Shown: positions 26,623 through 38,762, numbered from the stretch's first letter. The stretch: 64,000 nucleotides of DNA from Streptococcus infantis (GCF_021497965.1 NZ_CP046525.1:868001-932000); one strand, 5' to 3'. Made by a program: numbers and translations. Notes: generated by a model not told the origin, from the sequence alone.

Positions 26623-27318
26623 TTAATCATGAATTGATTCTAAGAGTGTCAAGAGTGCTTGTGCTGAGCGACGTCCAGCTTCTACGATAAATTCATCAAA
26701 AGAAATAGAAGCTTCGTGATTTGCATTATCACTCATAGCACGAACAACCAAGAATGGTAGTTCCAAGGCATTTGCTGCCTGAGCAATAGCTGCACCTTCC
26801 ATCTCAACCGCAAGAACCTGAGGAAAGTGTTCTTTAATGGCCTTGATCTTATCATCACCAGCTACAAAACTGTCTCCAGTCGCAATCAAACCTAAATGCC
26901 AATTTTGATCAAGTTTAGATAAGCTCTCTTGAATCAAAGTAACAAACTTTTTGTCTGATTCAAAGTAAAGTGGTTGTTGTGCCATTTGACCGTATTCATA
27001 ACCAAAAGCAGTCACATCAACATCGTGGTAAGCTAGTTTTTCAGCAATCACGACATCTCCTACTGAGATACTTTCAGCAAGGGCACCAGCCGAACCTGTA
27101 TTGATGACAGCATCCACTCTAAAGTGATCAGCTAAGATTGCAACACTCATGGCAGCCATGACTTTTCCAATACCACTTTCCACTAATACAAGCTCAACAG
27201 CTCCAATCCTTCCAGTGTGATAAGTATTGCCCAGAACCTTTTCTTGACTAGCATTCTCCAAGTGTTGAATCAGGTAGGCAAGTTCTTCTGGCATCGCTGC
27301 AATAATACCGATTTTCAT
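26623..27318 (-). CDS. mtnN: 5'-methylthioadenosine/S-adenosylhomocysteine nucleosidase
   Basis: Hydrolyses MTA and SAH and thereby feeds methionine recycling and the LuxS/AI-2 route. 231 codons starting MKIGIIAAMPEELAYL, the standard start of the family. GGGGGAT lies upstream of 27318; an ATG at 27330 overlapping the macP stop is an alternative that adds four residues. Visible sites are IAAMPEE (Glu12 region), GSAGAL, and the catalytic AMSDNANHEAS near residue 198 with the general-acid Asp. It is the last gene of a four-gene operon ending at the 26589 terminator. Confidence 0.95.
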   Translation of the reverse strand: MKIGIIAAMPEELAYLIQHLENASQEKVLGNTYHTGRIGAVELVLVESGIGKVMAAMSVAILADHFRVDAVINTGSAGALAESISVGDVVIAEKLAYHDVDVTAFGYEYGQMAQQPLYFESDKKFVTLIQESLSKLDQNWHLGLIATGDSFVAGDDKIKAIKEHFPQVLAVEMEGAAIAQAANALELPFLVVRAMSDNANHEASISFDEFIVEAGRRSAQALLTLLESIHD

Positions 27319-27329
27319 GACATCCCCCA

Positions 27330-27641
27330 TTAAATAAATCTCATTGCTAAAACTAGCAGAATCAAGAGAAGAATAACAGCAAATAGAATCTTATTTAATT
27401 TAGAATTAAAGACATTTCTCTTGGTATTTTCGATTCGACGACTCTTATGGATTTGAGATTCAACCTCAATCGTTAGAGTATCTTCACTAAATCCATGGTC
27501 ACTTGAACGTGAAGCTCTATAATGATGAGATGAAGTAGATAATATCTTTGTCTCTTGATCATCTACTAAAGTGGGACCAGAGATGTCTTCACCACGATTA
27601 GCGCGTTCGATAATTTCGTCTGTTAATAAAGGTTTTCCCAT
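27330..27641 (-). CDS. macP: MacP, membrane-anchored activator of the cell-wall synthase PBP2a
   Basis: 103 aa: a hydrophilic N-terminal cytoplasmic part and one C-terminal membrane helix ([18 protein letters not shown], residues about 82-99). It starts [17 protein letters not shown], which I recognise as pneumococcal MacP. That protein binds and activates PBP2a after phosphorylation by the kinase StkP at a Thr near position 32. Here Thr31 in DDQETK is the likely equivalent. The genomic context (glmU, Nudix gene, macP, mtnN) agrees with pneumococcus. Identification is from memory of the family, not a search. Confidence 0.82.
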   Translation of the reverse strand: MGKPLLTDEIIERANRGEDISGPTLVDDQETKILSTSSHHYRASRSSDHGFSEDTLTIEVESQIHKSRRIENTKRNVFNSKLNKILFAVILLLILLVLAMRFI

Positions 27642-27652
27642 GGGTTCCTCCT

Positions 27653-28198
27653 CTATTTTTCTTGTAATTCCCAGTACTGGATGGCCATGATAGTTTTGGC
27701 ATCACAAATATCACCAGACTGGATGAGTTGTTTTGCTTGTTCAAGGCTAACTTCTAGTAATTCTAAAGTTTCATCTTCATCTTGTGGACGTGGATTTTCG
27801 ACTTTGGATAGGTTGCTTGCCAAGTACAGTTTCAATCTTTCATTACAAAATCCAATAGCTGAATAGAAATCATATAAAAGAGTCAAATCCCCTGTGTAGG
27901 CTGCTTCTTCTTCTAATTCACGAAGAGCTGCTGCTTCTGGATCTGCATTTTCACCGACTTCTAATTTTCCAGCAGGAATTTCGTAAGAAACTTTTTCAAT
28001 TGCCTTGCGATATTGCTTCACTAAGACAATCTTGTTTTCTTGAGTAACTGCAAGAACACATACTGCACCGTTATGGAAAATCAAATCGCGTTGAGCCGTC
28101 CCTTTTCCTGAAGGAAGTTCAACCTGGTCTTGAACTAATTGGAAAATAGGACCTTTATAGATTTCTTTTCGACTAATCGTCTTCTCTTCAAATTCCAT
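27653..28198 (-). CDS. Nudix hydrolase, ADP-ribose pyrophosphatase type
   Basis: 181 aa. The complete Nudix box GX5EX7REUXEEXGU is present from [20 protein letters not shown] through AAYTG, near residues 76-99. An upstream [20 protein letters not shown] strand and a downstream proline about 15 residues after the box are typical of ADP-ribose pyrophosphatases. It would cleave ADP-ribose to AMP and ribose-5-phosphate. It lies 9 bases after glmU and 11 before macP in the same operon. Confidence 0.88.
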   Translation of the reverse strand: MEFEEKTISRKEIYKGPIFQLVQDQVELPSGKGTAQRDLIFHNGAVCVLAVTQENKIVLVKQYRKAIEKVSYEIPAGKLEVGENADPEAAALRELEEEAAYTGDLTLLYDFYSAIGFCNERLKLYLASNLSKVENPRPQDEDETLELLEVSLEQAKQLIQSGDICDAKTIMAIQYWELQEK

Positions 28199-28207
28199 GG
28201 TTAGCTC

Positions 28208-29734
<1,527 letters not shown>

Positions 29735-29744
29735 CTATAGAGGT

Positions 29745-30545
29745 ATGAGAAAAAAAATTCGTCCAGCTTTTATAGTTATTATATTTGCTGCTTTTATAGG
29801 ACTCTTGATTCTCAATCGTCCACGATTCGAAGAACACCCTGTAAAAACTAAACAAAATCCAGTACAAATAGAAACACAAGCTCTACATAACTTGGATAAG
29901 CCTATCATCGATATCTCTGGCTGGCAAAGACCTTCAGAAATCAACTATGATATTTTATCTCAAAACATCTCTGGTGCGATTGTTCGAGTTCACGGAGGAA
30001 ACCAGATCACTACTGAGAACGATGCATCTTATACAAATGGAATAGATAAAGCTTATAAAAGTCATATTTCAGAGTTTCAAAAACGAAATATCCCAGTTGC
30101 TGTATATGCATACGTTTCTGGAAAAAGTGTAGAGGAAATGGAAAAAGCAGCTGAATCATTTTATAATTCAGCCTCGCCTTATAACCCTAGTTACTATTGG
30201 TTAGATGTCGAAGAAAAAACCATGTCTGATATGAACAAAGGAGTTGAAGCTTTCCGTGCTAAACTAGAATCACTTGGTGCTAAAAACATCGGTATCTATA
30301 TTGGTGTTTACTTCATGCAAGAACATAGCATCAGTACAGATAAATTTTCTGCTATTTGGATTCCTTCTTATGGACTTGACTCGGGTTACTTTGAAAGTTC
30401 ACCAAATACAGAACTTGACTTTGACCTTCACCAATATACCTCAAAAGGAAAAATAGTAGGATTTGAACATCATTTAGACTTAAACATCATTTCCTTATCA
30501 AAAGATAAGGAAGAGACATTTAGAAAGTTATTCTTAAAGCCTTAA
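29745..30545 (+). CDS. GH25 family lysozyme (N-acetylmuramidase)
   Basis: 266 aa: an N-terminal signal anchor (IRPAFIVIIFAAFIGLLIL) and a GH25 muramidase domain from about residue 50. Key features are IIDISGWQ with the catalytic Asp, GAIVRVHGG, and YWLDVEEKTM, which holds the acidic pair of the (D/E)xE motif. It cleaves the MurNAc-GlcNAc bond outside the membrane. No choline-binding repeats are present, unlike LytC. The start has AGAGGT almost directly before the ATG, which is unusually close; a TAAACT -10 would place the transcript start within about 2 bases of the ATG. It is monocistronic with its own terminator. Confidence 0.88.
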   Translation: MRKKIRPAFIVIIFAAFIGLLILNRPRFEEHPVKTKQNPVQIETQALHNLDKPIIDISGWQRPSEINYDILSQNISGAIVRVHGGNQITTENDASYTNGIDKAYKSHISEFQKRNIPVAVYAYVSGKSVEEMEKAAESFYNSASPYNPSYYWLDVEEKTMSDMNKGVEAFRAKLESLGAKNIGIYIGVYFMQEHSISTDKFSAIWIPSYGLDSGYFESSPNTELDFDLHQYTSKGKIVGFEHHLDLNIISLSKDKEETFRKLFLKP

Positions 30546-30553
30546 ATATAATT

Positions 30554-30587
30554 AGCAAGTTTGACATTACTTCTGCTTGCTTTTTTT
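30554..30587 (+). terminator. Terminator of the GH25 gene
   Basis: AGCAAG pairs with CTTGCT around a 16-base loop, followed by TTTTTT. It begins 8 bases after the stop. Confidence 0.75.
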
Positions 30588-30602
30588 ATTTCTCTTACTT
30601 TG

Positions 30603-30611
30603 TGTTATAAT
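30603..30611 (+). promoter_or_regulatory. Extended -10 of the DUF368-ybaK-phosphatase operon
   Basis: TGTTATAAT, 42 bases before the start at 30654. It rules out the in-frame upstream start at 30561. Confidence 0.6.
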
Positions 30612-30653
30612 ACTAGAAGAGTTTTTAATGAAAATAATGTACGGAGAGAGTTT

Positions 30654-31496
30654 ATGTTATCTTGGATTTCAAAAATTATTAAGGGTATTGTTATTGCGTT
30701 AGGCTTTATTTTACCAGGAATTTCTGGTGGTGTTCTAGCAGCAATCTTGGGTATTTACGAGAGAATGATTCGATTCTTAGCTCACCCATTTAAAAATTTT
30801 AAAGAAGATGTTCTTTATTTTTTACCAGTTGCAATTGGGATGTTACTAGGTATTGGACTATTTTCATATCCTATTGAATATCTCCTTGAACACTACCAAG
30901 TTTATGTATTATGGAGCTTTGCGGGTGCCATTATTGGAACTGTCCCAAGCCTTGTAAGGGAAGCTACTAAGGACTCCGAAAGAGATAAGATAGATATGAT
31001 TTTGTTTTGGGCAACCTTCATCATTTCAGGGATTGGACTTTATGCTTTAAACTTTGTAGTAGGTTCACTAAATGCAAGTTTTACAAGCTTTATCTTAGCT
31101 GGTGCCCTTCTTGCTTTAGGAGTTTTAGTCCCAGGATTAAGTCCTTCAAACCTTCTCTTAATTTTAGGACTATATAGTCCAATGTTGACTGGTTTCAAGA
31201 CTTTTGATTTAATCGGAACTTTTCTCCCAATTGCAATTGGAGCTGGAGCAACTCTGATTATTTTCTCAAAGTTAATGGATTATGCTCTTCGTGTCTACCA
31301 CTCTCGTGTCTATCACTTTATCATTGGGATCGTCCTTTCAAGCACTCTCCTGATTTTGATTCCAAACGCTGGTAACGCTGAAAGCATCAGCTATAGTGGC
31401 TTATCTCTTGTTTCCTATGTCATTATTGCCTTCTTCTTCGCCCTTGGCATTTGGTTAGGGATTTGGATGAGTCAATTGGAGGATAAGTACAAATAA
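30654..31496 (+). CDS. DUF368 membrane protein, PopT-type undecaprenyl-phosphate translocase
   Basis: 280 aa from the ATG at 30654 (GGAGAG upstream), with about eight to nine hydrophobic spans. FILPGISGGVLAAILGIYE near residues 15-33 and the internally similar GVLVPGLSPSNLLLILGLYS near residues 160-179 are the repeated signature of DUF368. DUF368 proteins (PopT) were shown to recycle undecaprenyl phosphate across the membrane together with or instead of DedA (UptA) proteins. The activity of this copy is inferred from the family. Its stop overlaps the ybaK start (TAATG). Confidence 0.85.
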   Translation: MLSWISKIIKGIVIALGFILPGISGGVLAAILGIYERMIRFLAHPFKNFKEDVLYFLPVAIGMLLGIGLFSYPIEYLLEHYQVYVLWSFAGAIIGTVPSLVREATKDSERDKIDMILFWATFIISGIGLYALNFVVGSLNASFTSFILAGALLALGVLVPGLSPSNLLLILGLYSPMLTGFKTFDLIGTFLPIAIGAGATLIIFSKLMDYALRVYHSRVYHFIIGIVLSSTLLILIPNAGNAESISYSGLSLVSYVIIAFFFALGIWLGIWMSQLEDKYK

Positions 31497-31981
31497 TGGC
31501 AAAAAAAACTAAAGTAAAGAAGACCTTAGTCGAACAAATATTAGCTAAGGCAGGTGTTGAACACCAAGGGATTCACATCAATGCTTTAGAGGGAGAGCTT
31601 CCTTCTGAGTATGAGAGAAGTCACATTTTTAAAACACTAGCTCTTTTAGGGGACAAGACTGGTCCAGTTATTGGGATTGTTCCTATTACTGAACATCTTT
31701 CTGAAAAGAAATTAGCAAAGATTTCTGGTAATAAAAAAGTGAGTATGATTCCGCAAAAGGATTTAGAAAAAACAACTGGGTATATCCATGGTGCAAATAA
31801 CCCTGTCGGTATCCGTCAAAAACACAACTACCCAATTTATATTGATGAAAGTGCATTGGAATTGGAAAAAATGATTGTTTCTGCTGGAGAAGTCGGACAC
31901 AGCATTATCATTGCTCCACAAGATTTGGCAAACTTTGTTAAAGCGAACTTTGTAGATATTTTGGAGGAAAACAAGTTATGA
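31496..31981 (+). CDS. ybaK: YbaK/EbsC family Cys-tRNA(Pro) deacylase
   Basis: 161 aa. Frees Cys that prolyl-tRNA synthetase wrongly attaches to tRNA(Pro). The protein begins KKTKVKKTLVEQILAKAGV and has the YbaK fold pattern: HIFKTLALLGD with the catalytic Lys, GYIHGANNPVGIRQKHNYP, and VSAGEVGHSIIIAPQDL near the C-terminus. The length equals E. coli YbaK (159 aa). It is coupled to the DUF368 gene by a one-base overlap and to the next phosphatase gene by a four-base overlap (ATGA). Confidence 0.92.
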   Translation: MAKKTKVKKTLVEQILAKAGVEHQGIHINALEGELPSEYERSHIFKTLALLGDKTGPVIGIVPITEHLSEKKLAKISGNKKVSMIPQKDLEKTTGYIHGANNPVGIRQKHNYPIYIDESALELEKMIVSAGEVGHSIIIAPQDLANFVKANFVDILEENKL

Positions 31982-32604
31982 AACTTTACTTTGTTCGTCA
32001 TGGTCGAACAGTCTGGAATCTAGAAGGTCGCTTTCAAGGTGCAGGTGGAGATTCCCCACTTCTTCCTGAGTCCATTGAGACCTTAAAGGAACTCGGTCAA
32101 TATCTTAAAGATGTTTCATTTGATAAAATTTATTCGAGTGATTTACCAAGGGCTGTTAAATCAGCTGAAATTATTCAAAGCCAACTGACAAACCCATGTC
32201 CTTTGGAAAGTGTTCCCGAGCTAAGAGAATGGCACCTTGGAAAACTAGAAGGGTTAAAAATTGCCACTTTAAACGCAATTTATCCTCAGCAGATTCAAGC
32301 CTTTAAAACAAACTTAGCCAAGTTTGACACGAGCATGTTCGAAGCTGAATCCCTCTACAGCACAACTCAACGAACCATTCAATTTATTAAATCTTTGAAA
32401 AACACGAAGGCAGAACAACTATTACTGGTTGGCCACGGAGCAAATCTTACTGCAAGCCTTCGAACACTTTTAGGATTTAATGAAGCGCATCTTCGTAAAA
32501 ATGGTGGTTTGGTCAATGCAAGTCTAACAATTATAGAGACCGACGACTTCGAAAAATTTACTCTTAAGACTTGGAACGATACTTCTTATCAAAAAAATAA
32601 TTGA
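31978..32604 (+). CDS. Histidine phosphatase family protein (phosphoglycerate mutase-like)
   Basis: 208 aa. YFVRHGRTVWN (residues 4-14) carries the catalytic RHG motif. SSDLPRAVKSAEII supplies the second Arg, REWHLGKLEG the acid region, and LLVGHGANL the second catalytic His. This is the GpmB/PhoE-like branch, which dephosphorylates small substrates and is usually not a glycolytic mutase. It is the third gene of the operon with DUF368 and ybaK, with a terminator right after. The substrate is unknown. Confidence 0.88.
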   Translation: MKLYFVRHGRTVWNLEGRFQGAGGDSPLLPESIETLKELGQYLKDVSFDKIYSSDLPRAVKSAEIIQSQLTNPCPLESVPELREWHLGKLEGLKIATLNAIYPQQIQAFKTNLAKFDTSMFEAESLYSTTQRTIQFIKSLKNTKAEQLLLVGHGANLTASLRTLLGFNEAHLRKNGGLVNASLTIIETDDFEKFTLKTWNDTSYQKNN

Positions 32605-32632
32605 ACTTGATCTATTACGTCAAGTTCTTTTT
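32603..32632 (+). terminator. Terminator of the DUF368-ybaK-phosphatase operon
   Basis: GAACTTGA pairs with TCAAGTTC around a 9-base loop, followed by TTTTT. It begins at the stop codon. Confidence 0.85.
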
Positions 32633-32670
32633 AGTTTTTATAGAATATCCGTGAATTTCTTGACTTTTTA

Positions 32671-32679
32671 TGATAAAAT
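32671..32679 (+). promoter_or_regulatory. Likely extended -10 of lysS
   Basis: TGATAAAAT, about 62 bases before the start. TTGACT lies only 8 bases upstream, so it cannot be its -35. The leader of about 55 bases has no T-box features. Confidence 0.4.
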
Positions 32680-32731
32680 GGGAGTATCGTGAAAAATTGA
32701 TTTATTATTTCAAAATTTGATTAAAAACTAG

Positions 32732-34231
<1,500 letters not shown>

Positions 34232-34235
34232 CAAC

Positions 34236-34264
34236 AAAACTCCTAGAAATTTTCTAGGAGTTTT
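34236..34264 (+). terminator. Terminator of lysS
   Basis: AAAACTCCTAGA pairs with TCTAGGAGTTTT around 5 bases. It lies 5 bases past the lysS stop and is usable in both directions. Confidence 0.85.
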
Positions 34265-34274
34265 AAATAACTAG

Positions 34275-34309
34275 AAAGACAACCTTACATTGAAGGTTGT
34301 CTTTTTTTT
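34275..34309 (+). terminator. Second terminator between lysS and fhs
   Basis: AAAGACAACCTT pairs with AAGGTTGTCTTT around a 6-base loop (ACATTG) and is followed by a run of T on the plus strand. On the minus strand it can also serve fhs, although its tail there is weaker. Confidence 0.8.
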
Positions 34310-34315
34310 GTTTAC

Positions 34316-35986
34316 TTAGAATAAACCGAGAACTGTTCCATCGCTTTCAACATCCATATTGAGAGCAGCTGGTCGTTTTGGAAGTCCAGGCATGGTCATA
34401 ACGTCACCAGTGAGCGCAACGATAAAGCCTGCCCCCAATTTTGGTACCAATTCACGAATAGTAATTTCAAAGTTTTCAGGTGCACCAAGAGCATTAGGAT
34501 TATCTGAGAAACTGTATTGAGTTTTCGCCATACAGATTGGCAATTTGTCCCAACCGTTTTGTACGATTTGTGAGATTTGAGTTTGAGCTTTCTTCTCGAA
34601 GTTTACTTTGCTTCCACGATAGATTTCAGTGACAATCTTTTCAATCTTTTCTTGTACTGAAAGGTCATTGTGATACAAACGTTTGTAGTTAGCAGGGTTT
34701 TCGTCAATTGTTTTGACAAGCGTTTCAGCTAGAGCCACTCCTCCTTCAGCTCCATTAGCCCATACGCTAGCTAACTCAACCGGAACATCAATGGAAGCAC
34801 AAAGTTCTTTCAAAGCTGCGATTTCTGCTTCTGTATCAGATACAAATTCGTTAATGGCAACAACTGCTGGAATACCAAATTTACGGATATTTTCAACGTG
34901 ACGTTTCAAGTTTGCAAATCCTGCACGAACTGCTTCTACATTTTCTTCTGTCAAAGCATCCTTAGCTACTCCACCATTCATCTTAAGAGCACGAAGAGTT
35001 GCAACGATAACTACTGCATCTGGCGCAGTTGGCAAGTTTGGAGTTTTGATATCAAGGAATTTCTCTGCACCAAGGTCTGCACCAAAACCTGCTTCTGTTA
35101 CTGTGTAATCTGCCAAATGAAGGGCTGTAGTTGTAGCCAAGACAGAGTTACATCCGTGTGCGATATTGGCAAATGGGCCACCATGTACAAAGGCAGGTGT
35201 TCCATAGATGGTTTGAACCAAGTTCGGTTTGATAGCATCTTTCAATATCAATGCCAAGGCACCTTCAACCTGTAAATCACCAACTGAAACAGGTGTACGG
35301 TCATAACGGTAACCGATAACGATATTAGCCAAACGACGTTTTAAATCTTCAATATCAGTTGCTAAGCAAAGGATTGCCATGATTTCTGAAGCAACAGTGA
35401 TATCAAATCCATCTTCACGTGGAATACCATTAAGCGGACCACCAAGGCCAACAGTTACGTGACGAAGGGCGCGGTCATTCAAGTCCACTACGCGTTTCCA
35501 GAGAATACGGCGTTGGTCGATACCTAGCTCATTCCCTTGATGCAAGTGATTGTCAATCAAGGCAGAAAGAGCATTGTTTGCAGTTGTAATAGCATGCATA
35601 TCACCAGTAAAGTGAAGGTTGATATCTTCCATTGGTAAAACTTGCGCATAACCACCACCGGCTGCGCCACCTTTAATCCCCATAACAGGACCAAGAGATG
35701 GTTCGCGGATAGCAATCATGGTTTTCTTACCAATCTTATTCAAGGCGTCTGCAAGCCCGATAGTGATGGTTGATTTTCCTTCACCTGCTGGTGTTGGGTT
35801 AATGGCTGTTACCAAGATCAATTTACCGACTGAATTACTTTCAACCTCACGGATCTTATCAAAGCTTAGCTTAGCCTTATATTTTCCATACAACTCCAAA
35901 TCATCGTAAGAAATACCAAGTTTCTCAACAACATCAACTATTGGTTTTAGCTCGATACTCTGTGCGATTTCAATATCTGTTTTCAT
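34316..35986 (-). CDS. fhs: Formate-tetrahydrofolate ligase
   Basis: ATP-dependent synthesis of 10-formyl-THF from formate for purine and formyl-Met supply. 556 aa, the normal length. The ATP-binding segment [18 protein letters not shown] is near residues 66-83. [20 protein letters not shown] near residues 95-114 is the family signature, and [13 protein letters not shown] is near residue 270. The start at 35986 has AGAGGAG upstream, and a TG-extended -10 lies at 36019-36027. It is monocistronic and divergent from coaB. Confidence 0.96.
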   Translation of the reverse strand: MKTDIEIAQSIELKPIVDVVEKLGISYDDLELYGKYKAKLSFDKIREVESNSVGKLILVTAINPTPAGEGKSTITIGLADALNKIGKKTMIAIREPSLGPVMGIKGGAAGGGYAQVLPMEDINLHFTGDMHAITTANNALSALIDNHLHQGNELGIDQRRILWKRVVDLNDRALRHVTVGLGGPLNGIPREDGFDITVASEIMAILCLATDIEDLKRRLANIVIGYRYDRTPVSVGDLQVEGALALILKDAIKPNLVQTIYGTPAFVHGGPFANIAHGCNSVLATTTALHLADYTVTEAGFGADLGAEKFLDIKTPNLPTAPDAVVIVATLRALKMNGGVAKDALTEENVEAVRAGFANLKRHVENIRKFGIPAVVAINEFVSDTEAEIAALKELCASIDVPVELASVWANGAEGGVALAETLVKTIDENPANYKRLYHNDLSVQEKIEKIVTEIYRGSKVNFEKKAQTQISQIVQNGWDKLPICMAKTQYSFSDNPNALGAPENFEITIRELVPKLGAGFIVALTGDVMTMPGLPKRPAALNMDVESDGTVLGLF

Positions 35987-36018
35987 TCAAAACTCCTCTA
36001 CATCTAATGTGTTAACTC

Positions 36019-36027
36019 ATTATATCA
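36019..36027 (-). promoter_or_regulatory. Extended -10 promoter of fhs
   Basis: Minus strand TGATATAAT, 32 bases before the start. No good -35 at 17 bases. Confidence 0.55.
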
Positions 36028-36171
36028 TAAAACAAGATTTATTTATACAAAAATGAATTTATTGTTCGTATTTTTTGCCATAATTCTGTGAAATTACAAG
36101 AATCATCTATTTTTTATATGTCTTTATAGATAATAACTATAATAACTCAAAGCTAAACTAAACCGCTTTCT

Positions 36172-36200
36172 TTGACTTAAAACATTTTTTTGTGTAGAAT
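36172..36200 (+). promoter_or_regulatory. Promoter of coaB-coaC-ECF operon
   Basis: TTGACT (36172-36177) and TAGAAT (36195-36200) are separated by exactly 17 bases. The expected transcription start, about 7 bases after the -10, coincides with the ATG of coaB at 36207. Confidence 0.7.
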
Positions 36201-36206
36201 GGTTCT

Positions 36207-36896
36207 ATGAAAATTTTAGTAACTTCTGGTGGTACTAGTGAGGCTATAGACCGTGTTCGCTCTATCACGAATCACTCTACTGGTCGTCTTGGCTTGGTTA
36301 TAACAGAAGCTTTAATAAAAGCAGGTCATGAAGTTTGCTTGATTACAACTTCTCATGCAATTAAACCAGCTAGTCATCCAAATCTTAAAATTATAGAAAT
36401 TAAGAATACTTTGGATTTACTTGAGGAGATGAGAAATCTTGTTAAAGATTATCAAGTTTTAATTCATTCTATGGCTGTATCTGACTACACCCCAGTCTAC
36501 ATGACAAGTATAGATGAGGTACAAGCAAGTCAAGATCTATCGAAATTTCTAACTAAGCAGAATACTGAGTCCAAAATTTCTTCAAAGGAAGATGCTCAGA
36601 TTCTTTTTCTTAAGAAAAATCCTAAGATTATTTCTTTGGTCAAAGAATGGAATCCTAAAATTCATCTAATAGGTTTTAAACTCCTGGTTGATGTTACAAA
36701 GGATCATTTGATAGATATTGCTAGAGAAAGTCTTAAAAAGAATCAAGCAGACATTATTGTTGCTAACGATTTGACTCAAATAAACTCTGATCAACACCTG
36801 GCTTACTTAGTTGAAAAAAATGATTATCAAACAGCATACAGCAAACAAGAAATCGCTGAGCTAATAATTAAAAAAATTCAAGGATTTACTTTTTAG
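36207..36896 (+). CDS. coaB: Phosphopantothenate-cysteine ligase
   Basis: Joins 4'-phosphopantothenate and cysteine in coenzyme A synthesis. 229 aa, the stand-alone streptococcal form rather than a CoaBC fusion. The nucleotide-binding start is LVTSGGTSEAIDRVRSITN, with HSTGRLG next. IHSMAVSDYTP and FKLLVDV are family elements, and ADIIVANDL near the C-terminus binds the phosphopantothenate. There is no ribosome-binding site before the ATG, and the promoter places the RNA start at or next to it, so translation may be leaderless. coaC follows after 11 bases. Confidence 0.92.
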   Translation: MKILVTSGGTSEAIDRVRSITNHSTGRLGLVITEALIKAGHEVCLITTSHAIKPASHPNLKIIEIKNTLDLLEEMRNLVKDYQVLIHSMAVSDYTPVYMTSIDEVQASQDLSKFLTKQNTESKISSKEDAQILFLKKNPKIISLVKEWNPKIHLIGFKLLVDVTKDHLIDIARESLKKNQADIIVANDLTQINSDQHLAYLVEKNDYQTAYSKQEIAELIIKKIQGFTF

Positions 36897-36907
36897 AAAG
36901 GAAAGTT

Positions 36908-37459
36908 ATGGCTCACATTACTCTTGCAATTACTGGTTCAATTGCTTCCTACAAGGCTGCCGATTTAGTCAGTTCTTTGAAAAAGCAAGGACATAGTGTA
37001 TCGGTCTTGATGACAAAAGCTGCTACAGATTTTATCCAGCCATTAACTCTACAAGTCTTGTCCCAAAATCTGGTACATCTCGATGTCATGCAAGAACCTT
37101 ATCCAGACCAAGTCAATCACATCGAAAGAGGAAAAGAAACTGACTTGTTTATCGTTGCTCCAGCAACTGCTAATACCATTGCAAAATTAGCACATGGTTT
37201 TGCTGATAATATGGTGACTAGTACTGCTCTGGCATTACCAGATAATATCCCTAAATTACTTGCTCCTGCCATGAATACAAAAATGTTTACCCACCCTGCC
37301 ACACAGACAAATCTTAAAACTCTTGAAAGCTATGGATACGAGATCATCTCTCCTAAAGAATCTCTCTTAGCTTGTGGCGATTTCGGAAGCGGCGCTTTAG
37401 CCGATTTGGAAATTATTATAGAAAGAATAAAGGAAACTCTTAATGAACAAACGCTCTAA
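36908..37459 (+). CDS. coaC: Phosphopantothenoylcysteine decarboxylase
   Basis: FMN-dependent decarboxylase of the next CoA step. 183 aa. ITGSIASYKAADLV (residues 8-21) begins the flavoprotein fold. The HIERGKETDLF segment holds the catalytic His region, APAMNTKMF is the substrate-binding PXMNXXMW-like motif, and ACGDFGSGAL near residue 158 contains the essential Cys. AGAAAGGAAAG provides the ribosome site. Its end overlaps the ECF gene by 17 bases, indicating coupling. Confidence 0.94.
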   Translation: MAHITLAITGSIASYKAADLVSSLKKQGHSVSVLMTKAATDFIQPLTLQVLSQNLVHLDVMQEPYPDQVNHIERGKETDLFIVAPATANTIAKLAHGFADNMVTSTALALPDNIPKLLAPAMNTKMFTHPATQTNLKTLESYGYEIISPKESLLACGDFGSGALADLEIIIERIKETLNEQTL

Positions 37460-38006
37460 CATCGCACCTGTTGCTATCTTTTTTGCAAGTATGATTGTCA
37501 TCCATCTGCTGACCTCAATCTTATTTAATGTATTACCATTCCCAATTAAACCTACTATTGTACATATTCCTGTTATTATTGGAAGTATCATTTACGGCCC
37601 ACGGATTGGTGCAATCCTTGGATTTTTAATGGGTATGATTAGCTTAACAGTTAATACACTTACAATTCTACCAACCAGCTATCTCTTCTCACCTTTTGTA
37701 CCTAATGGTAACCTATATTCAGTTGTGATTGCAATTGTCCCACGTATCTTGATTGGTTTGACACCTTATTTCGTTTATAAACTGCTAAAGGGAAAAGCCG
37801 GGCTCATTTTTGCTGGTGCACTTGGCTCGCTGACAAATACAGTATTTGTCTTAGGTGGTATCTTCTTCCTCTTTGGTAATGTTTTTGATGGAAATATTCA
37901 AAAACTATTAGCGACTGTTATCTCTACAAATTCGATAGCAGAATTAATTATCTCGGCTATTTTAACTCTCGCCATTGTTCCAAGACTTGAAAAAATTAAA
38001 CAATAA
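37443..38006 (+). CDS. ECF transporter S component, probably for a coenzyme A precursor
   Basis: 187 aa, about six hydrophobic spans with little soluble part, typical of the substrate-binding S unit of energy-coupling-factor importers. It would use the shared EcfAA'T module encoded elsewhere. FPIKPTIVHIPVIIGSIIYG near residues 36-55 and the GAILGFLMGMISL segment are ECF-S landmarks. Its start lies inside the coaC end, so pantothenate or a related CoA precursor (PanT-like) is the natural guess from context. The substrate is not proven by sequence. Confidence 0.85.
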   Translation: MNKRSNIAPVAIFFASMIVIHLLTSILFNVLPFPIKPTIVHIPVIIGSIIYGPRIGAILGFLMGMISLTVNTLTILPTSYLFSPFVPNGNLYSVVIAIVPRILIGLTPYFVYKLLKGKAGLIFAGALGSLTNTVFVLGGIFFLFGNVFDGNIQKLLATVISTNSIAELIISAILTLAIVPRLEKIKQ

Positions 38007-38034
38007 AAACTGTATCAAGAGATACAGTTTTTTT
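38006..38034 (+). terminator. Bidirectional terminator between the ECF gene and udk
   Basis: AAAACTGTATC pairs with GATACAGTTTT around AAGA, followed by T. It serves both convergent genes. Confidence 0.9.
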
Positions 38035-38039
38035 AGTTA

Positions 38040-38678
38040 TTACTGAGCTAAACGAGCTTCTTCTAAAATCTTTTCAATCTTAGTAGTCAACAAATCAATC
38101 GCTACCGTATTGGTTACTCCTTCAGGAATCACAATATCAGCGTAACGTTTTGTAGGTTCAATAAATTGGTGATACATAGGTTTTACTACACCAAGATATT
38201 GATCAATAACACTATCCAAACTACGACCACGTTCTTCCATATCGCGTTTAATACGACGGATGATACGAACATCATCATCAGTGTCCACAAAAATCTTTAT
38301 ATCCATCAAATCACGAAGACGTTTATCTTCTAGAACTAAGATTCCCTCTACGATAAAGACATCTTGAGGTTCTTGACGATAGGTTTTCGAACTTCTAGTA
38401 TGGGCAGCATAATCATAGGTAGGAATATCTACAGGACGACCCGCCAACAATTCCTTGATTTGCTCAATCATCAAGTCAGTATCAAAAGCAAAAGGATGAT
38501 CATAGTTAGTCTTGATTCGTTCTTCAAAAGTTAGATGAGATTGATCTTTATAGTAGGAATCGTGTTCGATCATAGCAATTTTTTCGTTGGGAAAATGAGA
38601 TAAAATTGCTTTAGAAACACTTGTTTTTCCTCCTCCAGAACCTCCTGTTACTCCGATAATGATTGGTCTATTTTGCAT
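38040..38678 (-). CDS. udk: Uridine kinase
   Basis: Phosphorylates uridine and cytidine in pyrimidine salvage. 212 aa from the ATG at 38678, which follows AAGGAGG; an upstream in-frame start at 38762 has no such signal. The P-loop [16 protein letters not shown] is at residues 9-24. [24 protein letters not shown] and [10 protein letters not shown] bind the nucleoside, and [12 protein letters not shown] forms the lid. The length is normal. It is monocistronic and convergent with the coaBC operon. Confidence 0.95.
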   Translation of the reverse strand: MQNRPIIIGVTGGSGGGKTSVSKAILSHFPNEKIAMIEHDSYYKDQSHLTFEERIKTNYDHPFAFDTDLMIEQIKELLAGRPVDIPTYDYAAHTRSSKTYRQEPQDVFIVEGILVLEDKRLRDLMDIKIFVDTDDDVRIIRRIKRDMEERGRSLDSVIDQYLGVVKPMYHQFIEPTKRYADIVIPEGVTNTVAIDLLTTKIEKILEEARLAQ

Positions 38679-38762
38679 AGTTGCCTCCTTGTATTGTCCG
38701 TTGTCTATTTTACCATAATTTTTGGAAATTTTACAGACAGAGTTTTCTATACGAAGAAACAA

